Shown here: piece by piece, positions 5,395-6,085 of the stretch
Position numbering within the stretch: the stretch's first letter is position 1
Layout: each line of letters begins with the position of its first letter
NCBI GenBank assembly: GCA_003151295.1
Contig: PLXD01000143.1
Span: 1-6,085 of the forward strand
Source: Chitinophagaceae bacterium
GTDB taxonomy: Bacteria > Bacteroidota > Bacteroidia > Chitinophagales > Chitinophagaceae
Length of the DNA: 6,085 nucleotides
Reading direction: 5' to 3'
Translations under genes and position numbers: made by a program
Notes under the pieces: model-generated
Seen by the model: the letters and a program-made list of their open reading frames with translations, nothing else
What the model was told of the DNA's origin: nothing
Databases searched by the model: none

Positions 5395-6085
5395 TTGAGC
5401 CTGATCATTCATGCCAAAGAGCTTGTAAAGAGTTACCGTAGCAGAACCGTTGTGAACCATGTTTCCGTAAACCTCCGGCAGGGAGAGATCGTAGGATTGC
5501 TGGGACCCAATGGCGCCGGAAAGACGACGACCTTCTATATGGTGGTTGGGCTGATCAAGCCGGATGAGGGGGATGTATTCCTGAACGATGTCAATATCAC
5601 CCGCTTGCCGATGTATAAAAGAGCCCAGATGGGTATTGGCTATCTCCCCCAGGAAGCTTCGGTATTCAGAAAACTGAGCGTGGAAGACAATTTAATGGCC
5701 ATATTGGAAATGACCAGCATGACACGGAAAGAGCAAAGGATGAAATTGGAGGCCCTGCTGGACGAGTTTCACCTGCATCATGTCCGCAAGAATAATGGGG
5801 ATTCACTCAGCGGCGGCGAAAGGAGAAGAACGGAGATTGCCAGGGCCCTGGCCGTCGACCCGAAATTTATCCTGCTGGATGAGCCTTTTGCGGGGGTTGA
5901 TCCCATTGCGGTAGAAGATATCCAGGCGGTGGTCGCCCGGCTGAAATTTAAGAATATCGGTATCCTGATCACGGATCATAATGTAAATGAGACCCTCTCC
6001 ATCTGTGACCGGGCCTACCTGCTGATCGATGGAAAGATCTTCAAACACGGTTCCGCCGAAGAGCTGGCCGATGATGAACAAGTCC
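5395..6085 (+). CDS. lptB: LPS export ABC transporter ATP-binding protein LptB (3' end beyond window)
   Basis: This is the ATPase that works with membrane partners LptF and LptG to extract lipopolysaccharide from the inner membrane and drive it along the Lpt bridge. It is cytosolic, bound to the inner-membrane complex. Numbered from the TTG at 5395, the 230 visible codons contain Walker A GPNGAGKT (37-44), Q-loop YLPQEAS with Gln86, signature LSGGE (138-142), Walker B FILLDEP with Glu163, and H-loop TDHN with His195. TTFYMVVG after Walker A and the [10 protein letters not shown] lead-in are typical of LptB rather than other ABC ATPases. Full-length proteins have about 240-250 residues, so little is missing. 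No ATG exists near the N-terminus in this frame. TTG 5395 (giving [11 protein letters not shown]) is the first usual start codon after the promoter. CTG 5401 (MIIHAKELV) aligns better with the family's M-I-L-R-A opening but is a rare start. The protein call is firm and the exact start is not. Confidence 0.92.
   Translation, partial: MSLIIHAKELVKSYRSRTVVNHVSVNLRQGEIVGLLGPNGAGKTTTFYMVVGLIKPDEGDVFLNDVNITRLPMYKRAQMGIGYLPQEASVFRKLSVEDNLMAILEMTSMTRKEQRMKLEALLDEFHLHHVRKNNGDSLSGGERRRTEIARALAVDPKFILLDEPFAGVDPIAVEDIQAVVARLKFKNIGILITDHNVNETLSICDRAYLLIDGKIFKHGSAEELADDEQV

Overview
The window reads as an ordinary chromosomal segment of a Bacteroidota bacterium, most likely in or near the family Chitinophagaceae. 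Three observations support this. Four promoters match the Bacteroidota -7 consensus TAnnTTTG (two of them also carry a TTG about 20 bases upstream). No gene start shows a strong Shine-Dalgarno sequence. The proteins have a Bacteroidota flavour: a DUF4369/DUF5106-type secreted thioredoxin, a multi-parvulin SurA-like foldase, and the long form of MTHFR. The placement comes from remembered family resemblance, not from a search.

Layout. Positions 1-210 (minus) hold the first 70 codons of rlmD, a 23S rRNA m5U methyltransferase. It diverges from a two-gene plus-strand operon through an 85-base region in which two TAnnTTTG elements lie back to back. The operon encodes a secreted thioredoxin-fold protein (296-1780) and a secreted parvulin-type peptidyl-prolyl isomerase (1764-3743), overlapping by 17 bases. 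Both products should act in the periplasm on folding of exported proteins, one on thiols/disulfides and the other on prolyl bonds.

Positions 3744-4174 are a 431-base stretch with no credible gene. It holds a 111-base fold-back element with perfect 13-base inverted arms, a smaller hairpin, short tandem duplications and a degenerate 24-base repeat that runs into the 3' end of metF. It looks like debris of a mobile element or a structured non-coding element, and its identity is not established.

metF (5128-4175, minus) encodes a 317-residue methylenetetrahydrofolate reductase. The glutamate expected in the N-terminal catalytic motif (Glu28 in E. coli MetF) reads as lysine through an AAA codon. 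metF diverges from lptB (5395 to the window end, plus), the ATPase of the lipopolysaccharide export ABC transporter. lptB is nearly complete and has all ATPase motifs, but no ATG start.

I found no confident new multi-gene system. The points most worth a second look are the MetF Glu-to-Lys position, the fold-back element at 3773-3883, and the stepwise loss of active-site histidines across the three parvulin-like modules of the isomerase.
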